From Bacillota bacterium (GTDB lineage Bacteria; Bacillota; Clostridia; Peptostreptococcales; Anaerovoracaceae): a stretch of 64,000 nt of DNA. Under the pieces are notes generated by a model, which worked only from the letters and a program-made list of their open reading frames with translations, had not been told where the DNA came from and did no database searches. Position 1 is the first letter of the stretch. Every line of letters starts with the position of its first letter. The DNA is taken from the NCBI GenBank assembly GCA_017437745.1, contig JAFRYI010000007.1, positions 186,001 through 250,000 on the forward strand. Direction: 5' to 3'. Position numbers and translations under genes: made by a program. Positions 28,801-36,241 of this stretch are shown here, one piece after another.

Positions 28801-29095
28801 CGTGACCGTCGCGGACGGAAGCGTCATCCGCGCCATAGACAGGGACTTCGACGAAAAGAAGGAGTCCTCGGTCGTGGGACTTAAGCTTAAGAAGGACGGC
28901 GGTCTTTCCGGAAGCTTCATAAGCCCGGAGGACATGGAGGAATTCCGCAGGACGTTCCGGAAGAATCTGCAGTCCGTAAGCGAGCGCATCTTTTCCGGCG
29001 ACATAAAGGCGGAACAGAAAAAGCGCGGAGGCGATTACGACTCCTGCGCTTACTGTCAGTACATGTCGATATGTCTTAAAAACGTCAGAAACTGA
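25889..29095 (+). CDS. AddB-like PD-(D/E)XK nuclease / helicase-fold protein
   Basis: 1068 aa. The C-terminal nuclease domain has LDTFTSCPFKHFMTYGL (first Fe-S cysteine, near 722), GDIVHEAL, the catalytic IIDYKSGSD near 892, and CAYCQYMSIC at the end. This spacing is that of the AddB 4Fe-4S nuclease domain. AddB with AddA processes broken DNA ends for RecA. Two oddities: the N-terminus, where AddB normally has a Walker A loop (GRxGSGKT), reads FYSSSDESVRREL; and no addA follows, as the next gene is on the other strand. Overlaps the MATE gene by 4 nt. Confidence 0.83.
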   Translation: MKVFYSSSDESVRRELFQRIKTDLTDGPASGSVLLVVPAQITLSMEEEALERVDGRGFLRLNIVSGGKLREDILAKTGGSGRVAINTIGRKMILRRVINSVKPQLSAFQGVCADPRFLDMAGDFLVQMKQNRVDAEMLGEAAEKESGLLGRKLADLKLIAQGYREAMEGKLEDSEDILAYTTEKLAGCSFLKNTKIYYCGFYSFTKSEIEFLNALDRNSAGLQIALVSGDGKKFEASRRTLELLKIPAEKIECRERGRAPMEIVKCANTFTQAESIAIRVLQLVRKKGYRYSDMAVLTPDGHASAGTIKRVLSGLGIPVFMDETRSIMHSSAAELISALLDLSCGEYRTRDIIRFIKTGILGADEDLTFGFERYAKSYHIKGSRFLKPLKYSDKYTEASLPDFEKIRKAAADAVEPLVNELSQKETAGEKAETFMEYLSGSLDFAGWLERTAAQQNEDGFADSAEQTRQLASVVEDTASQMEHLIGDEKVSAEEFRDIFMDALRDVKIGVLPQAEGRVQIGSVKRSMIQEKKAVFIATLCDGLIPSSPADSGVLTEKEISGLSGRGTELSKPSDLLISEEIFMLFRSAACARELLWIGLPSSDLEGNGFKPSPALGMLMEGCQDVKETCDAESGKDPKPYIEGRELPLEKLSIAIRDGLSGEEIPEIWKAVYNELSPGAPQVKDGLLFDPSEPPLDRKLADRLFSRDDGTRSLSPSRLDTFTSCPFKHFMTYGLRPAEDADFTISGREMGDIVHEALLKLGTRLSSVSREKGVAITAPESLWMTVSDEDAGEILKEILSEMADTIHDGIMRSSKEEMYRSERILETCMRFARHMIAQVRAGSIDRMYLETSFKRGEGFGPIKLETSAGTVYVEGKIDRVDVLPGRDGEEFVKIIDYKSGSDKFRKDLVEQGLKMQLMTYLEGALGSGGRPAGVYYFRVNTDDTKVSMEDLLAEEVSAKVISDIEKEYRLDGVTVADGSVIRAIDRDFDEKKESSVVGLKLKKDGGLSGSFISPEDMEEFRRTFRKNLQSVSERIFSGDIKAEQKKRGGDYDSCAYCQYMSICLKNVRN

Positions 29096-29103
29096 TCCTG
29101 CGC

Positions 29104-30381
29104 TTACCGTGTCCTGAACGGAAAATCGTCCGGGATGTCGAACTGGGAAAGAATATCCATAAGGGTCCCCTGGAGACTGAAGAATTCGTCCAGAGGGCCT
29201 GTTTTTTTAGGATAAAGTCCCGACTTGTAGCGGTCTATCACCGTTTCGTAGCGTTCGACGGCCTTTTTGACCGCGTCCGGCCAGGATATGTATAGCTCGG
29301 AGGCGGCGTTCTCTCCGGCGGCTCTCAGGAGCTTTTTGTCCCTGCCCGCGGTAGCCAGAAGCACGGCAAGCGACGCAGCGTTCTCCTGGGTAAGGAATCC
29401 GTTGTGCCTGTTGCGCACGCCTTCCGCCGCGCAGCTGCCCCTAAGCAGCGCCGCCGGAAGCGAGCAGGCCGCGGCCTCTCTTACGACCAGCCCGTTGGTG
29501 TCGAAATCCGAGGGGAACAGGAAAAGGTCCGCCCTGCAGTACCAGGCCTGAAGGACCTTTCTGTCGTTTACGGGTCCCGTGAACATCACCTTATCGTTAA
29601 GTCCAAGCTTGGACGTGTATTCTTTTATCTCATCCGCGTCCTGGCCTCCGCCCACGAATACCATGCGGAAGTCCATCTTCTGCGAGCGCAGCGCGGCCAG
29701 AGCGTCCAGTATTATCCTTATGCCCTTGTACCACATGAGTCTGCCTACGAAAAGGTAGACCGGAACGCCGTCCGGCACCTTCAGCGAAGAAGTAAGCTCC
29801 ATGGTCTCGTTTTCCGGAAGCCTTCCCGGAGGCATGTCCGCGCCGTTGGGCATCACTATGTAGTCGCCTTCGTAGCCCATGGACCGCAGGTTGCGGCCCG
29901 CGCCCTCGCTCACCACCCAGACCTCGTCGCAGGCGCTTATGTTGTTCACCAGAGCGCTTACGGCGCTGCCCTGCAGCAGTTTGCCTTTTATGGCGCCTTC
30001 GATCTCTATGTCGAACTTGGTGTGGTAGGTCATTATGAGCGGCACGTCAAGCAGTTTCTTTATGCTTCTGGCAAAGATCGTTGACGCTATGGGGCAGTGG
30101 CTGTGCAGCACGTCTATGTGCGACTCTTTTATTCTTTTGGCCGTGGCCGGCGAGAAGGGGTAGCCCGCCACGTATCCTATGGTCTTTTTGACGTCTATGC
30201 CGGGATAGCGGTACACAGGGAAATCGAACGCGCTGTCGTCGGCGTCCGGATCCTCCGGCGTTACGACCAGGCTTGCTCCGCCTTGTTCTTTAATGTTCTT
30301 TGCGTAGTTAACGACTGCGTTCGCAACGCCGTCTATCACCGGCGGGAACGAGTCGTTCAGAAGACAAACTTTCAGATCCAT
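29104..30381 (-). CDS. Glycosyltransferase family 4
   Basis: 425-aa GT-B fold enzyme. The N-terminal acceptor domain starts CLLNDSFPPVIDGVANAV and has DVLHSHCPIAS. The donor domain has FVGRLMWYKGI, and a variant of the ExxGLxxxEA motif, DTNGLVVREAAACSLPA. It probably uses a nucleotide sugar to modify a lipid or surface glycan. It lies 60 nt after dtd in the same direction. No Shine-Dalgarno sequence is visible before the ATG. It converges on the AddB-like gene with only 8 nt between stops and no clear terminator. Confidence 0.87.
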   Translation of the reverse strand: MDLKVCLLNDSFPPVIDGVANAVVNYAKNIKEQGGASLVVTPEDPDADDSAFDFPVYRYPGIDVKKTIGYVAGYPFSPATAKRIKESHIDVLHSHCPIASTIFARSIKKLLDVPLIMTYHTKFDIEIEGAIKGKLLQGSAVSALVNNISACDEVWVVSEGAGRNLRSMGYEGDYIVMPNGADMPPGRLPENETMELTSSLKVPDGVPVYLFVGRLMWYKGIRIILDALAALRSQKMDFRMVFVGGGQDADEIKEYTSKLGLNDKVMFTGPVNDRKVLQAWYCRADLFLFPSDFDTNGLVVREAAACSLPAALLRGSCAAEGVRNRHNGFLTQENAASLAVLLATAGRDKKLLRAAGENAASELYISWPDAVKKAVERYETVIDRYKSGLYPKKTGPLDEFFSLQGTLMDILSQFDIPDDFPFRTR

Positions 30382-30441
30382 TTATTATTGTCTGCCGCAA
30401 GGCCGTACGCTCCCGGGGGACGCGCGCCTTCGCGGTCCTTT

Positions 30442-30888
30442 CTACAGTTCTCCGGAATCCAGCACTATGGTGAAGGGTCCGTCGTTCAGCAGCTCCACCT
30501 GCATGTCCGCGCCGAAAACTCCGCGCTTAACGACAGGCACGCTTTTCTCAGCAAGCGCGCAGACGTATCCGAACATTGCCTCGGCCTCGGCCGCCGGTCC
30601 GGCTGCGGTAAAACTGGGGCGGTTTCCGTGCTTGCAGTCCGCGCAGAGCGTAAACTGCGATACCATGAGAAGCTCGCCGCCTACGTCCGCCAGGGCCAGG
30701 TTGGTCTTTCCGTTTTCGTCCGCGAAGATGCGCAGCCCGCAGAGCTTGCGGGCCATCTTTTCCGCGTCAGCCTTAGTGTCTTCCGCGAAGACTCCGACAA
30801 GGACCAGAAATCCTTTGCCTATCTCCGAAACGGTCTTCCCGTCCACGCTTACGTTTGCTTTAGTTACGCGCTGAATTACGAATCTCAT
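30442..30888 (-). CDS. dtd: D-aminoacyl-tRNA deacylase
   Basis: Removes D-amino acids (and Gly from tRNA-Ala) mis-attached to tRNA. Family blocks: MRFVIQRVTKANVSVDG at the N-terminus, the active-site SQFTLCADCKHGNRPSF near residue 80, and the C-terminal NDGPFTIVLDS. 148 aa is the normal length. GGAGGAG stands before the ATG. Confidence 0.95.
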   Translation of the reverse strand: MRFVIQRVTKANVSVDGKTVSEIGKGFLVLVGVFAEDTKADAEKMARKLCGLRIFADENGKTNLALADVGGELLMVSQFTLCADCKHGNRPSFTAAGPAAEAEAMFGYVCALAEKSVPVVKRGVFGADMQVELLNDGPFTIVLDSGEL

Positions 30889-30914
30889 GTCTCCTCCACA
30901 AATGTGGTAAAGCC

Positions 30915-30920
30915 ATTATA
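30915..30920 (-). promoter_or_regulatory. -10 box for dtd and the downstream glycosyltransferase
   Basis: TATAAT on the minus strand, 26 nt before the dtd start. No convincing -35 is present at 17 nt (AGGCAT). It is placed divergently from the ecf promoter. Confidence 0.4.
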
Positions 30921-31026
30921 CACCAAATGCCGCCCGAATGCCTGCTATATCTGCGGCAGCCGGGGCCCTGATCCATGTAATTATATAAATGCATTTTTAC
31001 GGACCGTTGTCAAGCGGGCTCTTCGA

Positions 31027-31055
31027 TTGACACTTTCCTTTACGCTGTATATAAT
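31027..31055 (+). promoter_or_regulatory. Consensus sigma-A promoter for ecfA1-ecfA2-ecfT
   Basis: Perfect TTGACA (31027-31032), a 17-nt spacer and perfect TATAAT (31050-31055). The leader is ~50 nt, and I see no riboswitch-like fold in it. Confidence 0.85.
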
Positions 31056-31112
31056 AAATCATTAGACTTACAGATCGACGTACTCGACCCGAAGGGCGGG
31101 AAGCAGCATCTA

Positions 31113-31958
31113 ATGGCAGAAGACGCAATAATCAGTTTTAAAAACGTAAGTTTCTCATATCTGCAGGAAGAGGACGGGTCCGCACCGGTGGAAAAACTGG
31201 CGCTGGACGACGTCTCTTTTGACATACAGCGCGGTTCGTTCGTAGCCATCGTTGGAAGCAACGGTTCCGGCAAATCCACGCTCGCCAAGCACATGAACGC
31301 GCTCCTTCTGCCCACCTCCGGCAGCGTAATCGTGGAAGGCATCGATACCATCACCGCGTCGGACGAAGCCCCATGGGAGCTGCGCAAGAAGATAGGCATG
31401 GTGTTCCAGAATCCGGACAACCAGCTGGTCTCCTCCATTGTGGAGGACGACGTGGCGTTCGGCCCGGAGAACATAGGAATGCCCCCGGAGGAGATACGCA
31501 AAAGGGTGGATGAATCCCTTAAGATGGTGGACATGTACGAGCACCGCAGAAAGGGACCGCACCTGCTGTCCGGCGGACAGAAGCAGCGCGTGGCCATAGC
31601 CGGCGTCATAGCCATGGATCCGGACTGCGTGGTCTTCGACGAGCCTACGGCAATGCTGGATCCCAGAGGCCGCAGGGAGATAATGGCGATAATCCGCAAG
31701 CTCCACGATCAGGGCGACACCGTGATACTGATAACTCACTTCATGGAGGAAGCCGCGGAGGCGGACCGCATAATAGTGATGGATCAGGGAAAGATAGCCG
31801 CGGACGCGGCGCCTGCCGAGATATTCTCCAAGGAGGATCTGGGCGTCCTTAACGTACCATTTGCGGTAAAGCTGTCGGCAGCGCTTCGCAAGGCCGGATT
31901 CGACATACCCGCAGGAACCGTAACGGAAGAAAAACTCGCGGAGTTTTTATGCAGATAA
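31113..31958 (+). CDS. ecfA1: Energy-coupling factor transporter ATPase EcfA1
   Basis: One of two ATPases of the group II ECF vitamin/metal importer. Walker A GSNGSGKST near residue 50, Q-loop VFQNPDNQLVSSIVEDDVAFG (typical of ECF ATPases), signature LSGGQKQRVAIAG and Walker B CVVFDEPTAMLD. 281 aa is normal. The ribosome-binding site is weak (GGGAAG). Its 3' end overlaps ecfA2 by 10 nt. Confidence 0.93.
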   Translation: MAEDAIISFKNVSFSYLQEEDGSAPVEKLALDDVSFDIQRGSFVAIVGSNGSGKSTLAKHMNALLLPTSGSVIVEGIDTITASDEAPWELRKKIGMVFQNPDNQLVSSIVEDDVAFGPENIGMPPEEIRKRVDESLKMVDMYEHRRKGPHLLSGGQKQRVAIAGVIAMDPDCVVFDEPTAMLDPRGRREIMAIIRKLHDQGDTVILITHFMEEAAEADRIIVMDQGKIAADAAPAEIFSKEDLGVLNVPFAVKLSAALRKAGFDIPAGTVTEEKLAEFLCR

Positions 31959-32863
31959 AAGTAGAGAACTTAAGCAAAACGTTCAGCCCCGGAATGCCTT
32001 ACGAGACCAGGGCCTTAAGCGACATCAACTGCGAGATAGGCAGCGGAGAATTCGTCGCGATAATAGGCCACACGGGCTCCGGCAAGACCACGCTGGTCCA
32101 GCACATAGCCGGACTGGTGCAGCCGGACAGCGGCAGAGTGACAGCCACTCTGGACGACGGGACGGAGACGGTAATAAGCGAGAAGGGCAAGGCGGCCTTC
32201 GCGGTAAGACGCAGGGTCGGCATAGTTTTCCAGTACCCGGAATACCAGCTCTTCGAGGAGACCGTTCTCAAGGACGTATGCTTCGGCCCCAAGAACCAGG
32301 GACTGGATCAGGAGGCTCAGGAGGCGCGCGCAAAAGAGGCGCTGCGGCTTGTGGGCCTGGATCCGGACGTGGTAGGAGAGTCTTCTCCGTTCGAGCTTTC
32401 CGGAGGCCAGAAGCGCAGGGTAGCCATAGCGGGAGTTCTTGCCGTTGAGCCGGAACTGCTGATACTTGACGAGCCGACCGCAGGGCTTGATCCCAAGGGT
32501 CACGACGACATACTGGACATGATAGACCGCGTAAAGGAAGACAAGTCCCTTTCCATAGTCCTGGTATCGCACAACATGGATGACGTTGCGGCCTACGCGG
32601 ACAAGGTTATCGTTATGAACGCCGGCACCGTCGTAATGGAGGGCACTCCGGAGTACGTCTACTGCGAAAGAGGCAGCGAGCTTAAGGACATAGGGCTGGA
32701 TCTTCCGGCCGGACCCGCTTTCCTGGAAAGGCTCCGCGAAGGCGGACTGGACGTGGACATACGCAAGCTCGGTTTCGAAGAGACCGCCGGAGAGATAGTA
32801 AGGGCCCTGAAGGCAAAGCGCGGAAAAAAGACTGAAAAGAACGCAGAACAGCAGAACAGCTAA
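31949..32863 (+). CDS. ecfA2: Energy-coupling factor transporter ATPase EcfA2
   Basis: Second ATPase of the ECF module. Walker A GHTGSGKTT, Q-loop VFQYPEYQLFEETVLKDV, signature LSGGQKRRVAIAG, Walker B LLILDEPTAGLD. The C-terminal ~30 residues are Lys/Glu rich. It overlaps ecfA1 and is 6 nt from ecfT, so the three are one operon. No S-component gene is in the window, as expected for shared group II modules. Confidence 0.94.
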   Translation: MQIKVENLSKTFSPGMPYETRALSDINCEIGSGEFVAIIGHTGSGKTTLVQHIAGLVQPDSGRVTATLDDGTETVISEKGKAAFAVRRRVGIVFQYPEYQLFEETVLKDVCFGPKNQGLDQEAQEARAKEALRLVGLDPDVVGESSPFELSGGQKRRVAIAGVLAVEPELLILDEPTAGLDPKGHDDILDMIDRVKEDKSLSIVLVSHNMDDVAAYADKVIVMNAGTVVMEGTPEYVYCERGSELKDIGLDLPAGPAFLERLREGGLDVDIRKLGFEETAGEIVRALKAKRGKKTEKNAEQQNS

Positions 32864-32869
32864 AACAGA

Positions 32870-33688
32870 ATGGCAGTAAGAGACATTACATTAGGACAAT
32901 ACTTCCCGGGGGATTCCTGCATACACAGGCTGGATCCAAGGGTAAAGATCGTATGCGCGCTCGTATATCTGGTGTCGCTTTTTGTGGTACGGTCCTTCTG
33001 GGTCTTCGGTCTGTGCATACTGTTCCTGGCCGCAGTCATAATCCTTTCCGGCGTACCGTTCAGGTTCATATCCAAGGGCCTTAAACCGGTAATATTCCTG
33101 ATAATAATCACCATGCTGATCAACGTCCTGTTCATAAGGACGGGCGATCCGGTGCTTACGATAGGGAAGTTCTACATCACGAACGAAGGCATCTACAGGG
33201 CGCTGTTCATGGGCCTGCGTCTGGTGCTTCTGATCTTCGGATCCAGCATGCTTACGCTTACGACCAAGCCCATAGAGCTTACCGACGGCATGGAGAAACT
33301 GCTGTCGCCCCTGTCCAAGATAGGGCTTCCGGCGCACGAGCTTGCCATGATGATGACCATAGCGCTGCGCTTCATACCTACGCTGCTGGACGAGACGGAC
33401 AAGATAATGAAGGCGCAGACCGCAAGGGGCGCGGATTTCGAGAACGGCAACCTTAAGGAGAAGGCCAAGGCGCTTATCCCGCTGCTTGTACCGCTGTTCG
33501 TATCGGCGTTCCGCATAGCGGGAGACCTCGCCATGGCCATGGAAGCCCGCTGCTATCACGGCGGCAAGGGGCGCACCAGACTGCACCAGATGAAGCTGGG
33601 CAGGGTGGACGCTGTGGCCGCAATAGTAATGGTGGTCTACCTGGGCTGCGTGATCGCGTCAAGGTACATAAACATCAACATCTTCTAA
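32870..33688 (+). CDS. ecfT: Energy-coupling factor transporter membrane component EcfT
   Basis: Membrane scaffold (272 aa, about five helices) that links EcfA1A2 to substrate-binding S components. The two coupling-helix motifs are seen as ARGADFENG and EARCYHGG, each with the conserved Ala-Arg pair. Its last 30 nt overlap, tail to tail, the 3' end of the minus-strand prepilin peptidase gene. Confidence 0.93.
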   Translation: MAVRDITLGQYFPGDSCIHRLDPRVKIVCALVYLVSLFVVRSFWVFGLCILFLAAVIILSGVPFRFISKGLKPVIFLIIITMLINVLFIRTGDPVLTIGKFYITNEGIYRALFMGLRLVLLIFGSSMLTLTTKPIELTDGMEKLLSPLSKIGLPAHELAMMMTIALRFIPTLLDETDKIMKAQTARGADFENGNLKEKAKALIPLLVPLFVSAFRIAGDLAMAMEARCYHGGKGRTRLHQMKLGRVDAVAAIVMVVYLGCVIASRYININIF

Positions 33689-34102
33689 AAGCATAAGAGC
33701 GTAAGCGGCGGCCATGAAGGGTACGAAAGCCATCTCCGAACCGGCCTCCGCTTTTTTAATTGCGACCAGCGCGGCGGCGGCCAGGCCGGACAGGATGCCG
33801 GATATCGCGAACAGCCGGAAACAACCGGCGGCTCCCATCGAAAGCGCAAGGATGCTCAGGAGCTTTATGTCTCCCATGCCCATGGGAACTCGGCTTTTCA
33901 GAGCGGAGCAGAGCGCCCGTACCGCAAGGTAGACCGCCCAGACGCAGGTGGCCGCGACGGAGTTTACCAGGAACTCGTCCGAGGGGGTTGCTATGACAGC
34001 CATTCCCAGAAGCGACGCGCAGGACACGTCCGGGACTTCCAGCTTTTCCGCGTCGTATGCCGCGGTGGCCGTAAGTACCGAAAGACAAAAAAGACGAAAC
34101 AT
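33659..34102 (-). CDS. A24 family prepilin peptidase-like protein (catalytic domain only)
   Basis: 147-aa hydrophobic protein with about five to six helices. The two aspartates of type IV prepilin peptidases are recognisable: D17 in YDAEKLEVPD and D78 in the GxGD motif (GMGDIKLL). The N-terminal methyltransferase domain of full-length PilD is absent, as in the small TadV/archaeal-like class. AAGGAGG lies just upstream of the ATG, supporting the call. No pilin or secretion gene is present in the window, so its substrate is unknown. Confidence 0.82.
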   Translation of the reverse strand: MFRLFCLSVLTATAAYDAEKLEVPDVSCASLLGMAVIATPSDEFLVNSVAATCVWAVYLAVRALCSALKSRVPMGMGDIKLLSILALSMGAAGCFRLFAISGILSGLAAAALVAIKKAEAGSEMAFVPFMAAAYALMLLEDVDVYVP

Positions 34103-34201
34103 GCTGCCTCCTTAAGGCTCGTGATCCGTCGGCCCGATACTACACCGGGCCGCAGCCCCTGTCAACGTCCTGATAAACATTGTGTGTTTTTTCAGCAAAG
34201 T

Positions 34202-34230
34202 TTGCCAATCTCCGCGAATCGTAGTATAAT
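34202..34230 (+). promoter_or_regulatory. Sigma-A type promoter for the 34279-36006 unit
   Basis: TTGCCA (34202-34207), 17-nt spacer, TATAAT (34225-34230), giving a leader of about 40 nt before the GAGGGGA ribosome-binding site. Confidence 0.75.
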
Positions 34231-34278
34231 ACCTTATAATTGGGATAAATATAAGCATTGGATATCAGTGAGGGGAAC

Positions 34279-34956
34279 ATGCTTAAGAAGATCAGAGATT
34301 TTATATATGATATAAACGACATTTTCGTCGCTATAATCATACTGCTGGCCGCCGCCGGCATCATAATCTGGCGGTCCACTGCGATAATGGCCTATCCGGA
34401 GTATCTGGCGTCCAAGAATCCGCAGTCCAACACGGCTAACGTGGATTTCAGCGGCATAGATCTTACGCCGGAAAACGTCGAAAACATTACTCAGAACATA
34501 GAGATAGTGCAGCCGACCGATCCGGACCCGAACGCGCCTGCCGACCCGAACCAGGGCGGAACGGAAGACCCGAACGCGCAGACCGATCCGAACCAGGGCG
34601 GAACACAGGATCCTAACGGGACCGCGGATCCCAACCAGGGCGCCGCGCAGGACCCCAACGGAACTACCGATCCGAACCAGGGCGGCGAGACGACCACTCC
34701 TCCCGACGGCGGTACCCAGACCGGTACGCAGGACGGAGCTGTGACTGCGACAATAAAGGTCGATACTTGGGGCAACGGAGAGAGGTGGCCAAAAGTTGCT
34801 GACAAACTAGTTCAGGTTGGACTAATCAGCAGCGACGAAAAGGATGCTTTCTTAAAAACAGTCACGGATCTAGGCTTAGAATCCAAACTTAAACCAGGCA
34901 CTTACGAACTGACAAATACATCATACGAGGATATGATCAAAATAATCTGCAAGTAA
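34279..34956 (+). CDS. Membrane-anchored protein with DPNQGG repeats and an MltG/YceG-like C-terminal domain
   Basis: 225 aa from the ATG at 34279, which has GAGGGGA 4 nt upstream; a TTG 21 nt earlier is in frame but lacks a site. One membrane helix at residues ~12-32 is followed by a ~90-residue Pro/Gly/Asn linker of 14-residue repeats. The ~60-residue C-terminal domain, ending KLKPGTYELTNTSYEDMIK, resembles the LysM-like subdomain of MltG (YceG) lytic transglycosylases. The catalytic domain is missing. The C-terminal ~170 nt are more AT-rich and use codons (CTA, TTA, ACA, AAA) rare in neighbours. It may bind peptidoglycan, but that is inference. Confidence 0.75.
   Translation: MLKKIRDFIYDINDIFVAIIILLAAAGIIIWRSTAIMAYPEYLASKNPQSNTANVDFSGIDLTPENVENITQNIEIVQPTDPDPNAPADPNQGGTEDPNAQTDPNQGGTQDPNGTADPNQGAAQDPNGTTDPNQGGETTTPPDGGTQTGTQDGAVTATIKVDTWGNGERWPKVADKLVQVGLISSDEKDAFLKTVTDLGLESKLKPGTYELTNTSYEDMIKIICK
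34520..34686 (+). repeat. In-frame tandem repeats of 42 nt (DPNQGG linker)
   Basis: Three degenerate 42-nt units plus partial copies encode GGTEDPNAQTDPNQ-like 14-residue repeats in the extracytoplasmic linker. Copy number could vary by slippage or recombination. Confidence 0.8.
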
Positions 34957-34974
34957 TAAGCAGAGCATCGCATA

Positions 34975-36006
34975 ATGAGTAGAAAAGAAGAACAGCTGAA
35001 TAACGAAAAGGCGCCCGAAAAGAAGAAGTTCATGAAGTCGGTGGCGTCGTGGTTCGTGGAGGAAGAAGAGGACGAGCCCGTTCAGGAGTCCCCCGCGGAA
35101 GAGCCTTACGAGGCTTCTGAATATGAAACTCCGGCTGAGGACGCGGCTCCTGCGGATCATACGCAGCCTGTCGCCGCTGCCGGCGGTATCGCGGCCGCGG
35201 AAGCGCTCAGCGAAGCCCCTCAGGAGGCTCCAGAAGAGCCTGTAACGAATAAAAAAGGCAAAAAGGATAAGAAGTCCAAGGACAAGAAAAAGAACGCTCA
35301 GATCGCCTCTGACGAGCCCGCGAAGAAAAAGCGCAGGATCCCCGGATTCCTCATATTCCTTATCATAGTCGCCATTATAGCGGCGGCGCTGTTCATCCAC
35401 ATCCGCACGGACATACACGCCAAGAACACGGAGAACCGCGGCACCGTAATAGGAGACTCCTATTACTATTACATAGAGAATAAGGATCAGCTCGTAAAGT
35501 ACAGCACCAGCAAGGGACCCAAGGTCATAAATAACACGGACGAGGACTTTGCGGAGCTCTTCGGAAAGCTCAATCCGATCGACCGCTCGGCAGAGAAGTC
35601 CGAACACATGGACGACGTGGCCGCGGCGTTCGGCAGCGGATTCAACGCCGCTAACTACAAGTTCATCGACTACGCAAGCAGATGCGTTCTGTTCTCCTAC
35701 CCGAACAACGGAGTTCCGGCACTCTGGCTGTACAACGAAAAGTACGGCACAGTGGAACCTGTCGTGACCGGAGCCAACATCAGAGGAATCGCCTTCGGCA
35801 ACTTCATCATCTACGCCAGGGACGACGACAAGGACGCTACAGTGTGCTACAGAGTAAGCACCAGCTACAGCGGACAGATCCTTTCCGTCGATGAGTTCAG
35901 GACCGTTTCCAAGAGTCCCGTAACGTTCTGGTCTTCGACCTTCTGGGATTTCGTGAAAGGTCTTGTGCGCGGACTTAAAGCTTCCACGGACAGCAGAGGC
36001 AAATGA
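34975..36006 (+). CDS. Uncharacterised single-pass membrane protein with acidic and lysine-rich N-terminus
   Basis: 343 aa, not recognised. Residues 1-100 are acidic and low complexity (Glu, Pro, Ala). Residues ~85-125 are very Lys-rich (KKGKKDKKSKDKKKN), then a membrane helix at ~127-143 (FLIFLIIVAIIAAALF). The outer domain of ~200 residues contains DSYYYYIENKDQL, LWLYNEKYGTVEPV and FIIYARDDDK, which suggest beta-propeller or DUF5050-like strands. It lies 18 nt after the MltG-like gene, so the two envelope proteins probably share a transcript ending at the terminator at 36041. Confidence 0.7.
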   Translation: MSRKEEQLNNEKAPEKKKFMKSVASWFVEEEEDEPVQESPAEEPYEASEYETPAEDAAPADHTQPVAAAGGIAAAEALSEAPQEAPEEPVTNKKGKKDKKSKDKKKNAQIASDEPAKKKRRIPGFLIFLIIVAIIAAALFIHIRTDIHAKNTENRGTVIGDSYYYYIENKDQLVKYSTSKGPKVINNTDEDFAELFGKLNPIDRSAEKSEHMDDVAAAFGSGFNAANYKFIDYASRCVLFSYPNNGVPALWLYNEKYGTVEPVVTGANIRGIAFGNFIIYARDDDKDATVCYRVSTSYSGQILSVDEFRTVSKSPVTFWSSTFWDFVKGLVRGLKASTDSRGK

Positions 36007-36040
36007 TCCGGAAGAGAGATCGATAACATTTAAACATAGA

Positions 36041-36068
36041 GCCCGGCGCTGTGAGCGCCGGGCTTTTT
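36041..36068 (+). terminator. Intrinsic terminator after the 34279-36006 unit
   Basis: GCCCGGCGCT (36041-36050), loop GTG, AGCGCCGGGC (36054-36063), then TTTTTA. A 10-bp perfect GC-rich stem with a T tract. Confidence 0.92.
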
Positions 36069-36082
36069 ATTTCTCCGGATAA

Positions 36083-36110
36083 TAAAGCCCCGCGGCTAAT
36101 GCCGCGGGGC
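36083..36110 (-). terminator. Intrinsic terminator for fba (minus strand)
   Basis: GCCCCGCGGC/GCCGCGGGGC with a 4-nt loop (36087-36110). Read on the minus strand it is followed by TTTATT. With the plus-strand terminator 20 nt away it separates the convergent units. Confidence 0.75.
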
Positions 36111-36241
36111 CGGATGCTTGATCCTGCCGGCAGTTCGCTACAGTCTTTATAAAAGCTTAAATTATGAACTATCATTACGGATCAGATCCGTCGAAACCGT
36201 TGGAAACGCAATGCGCGGCGCCGCGCGCCGTGTCGTTCGGG

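Noticed and set aside
30382..30400. Leaderless start for the GT4 gene
   Set aside because: No Shine-Dalgarno sequence is seen, but there is also no convincing -10 at the right spacing, and the gene probably shares the dtd transcript.
34520..34686. Regular repeats as a CRISPR array
   Set aside because: The units are contiguous, in frame and code for a Pro/Asn/Gly linker, with no spacers.
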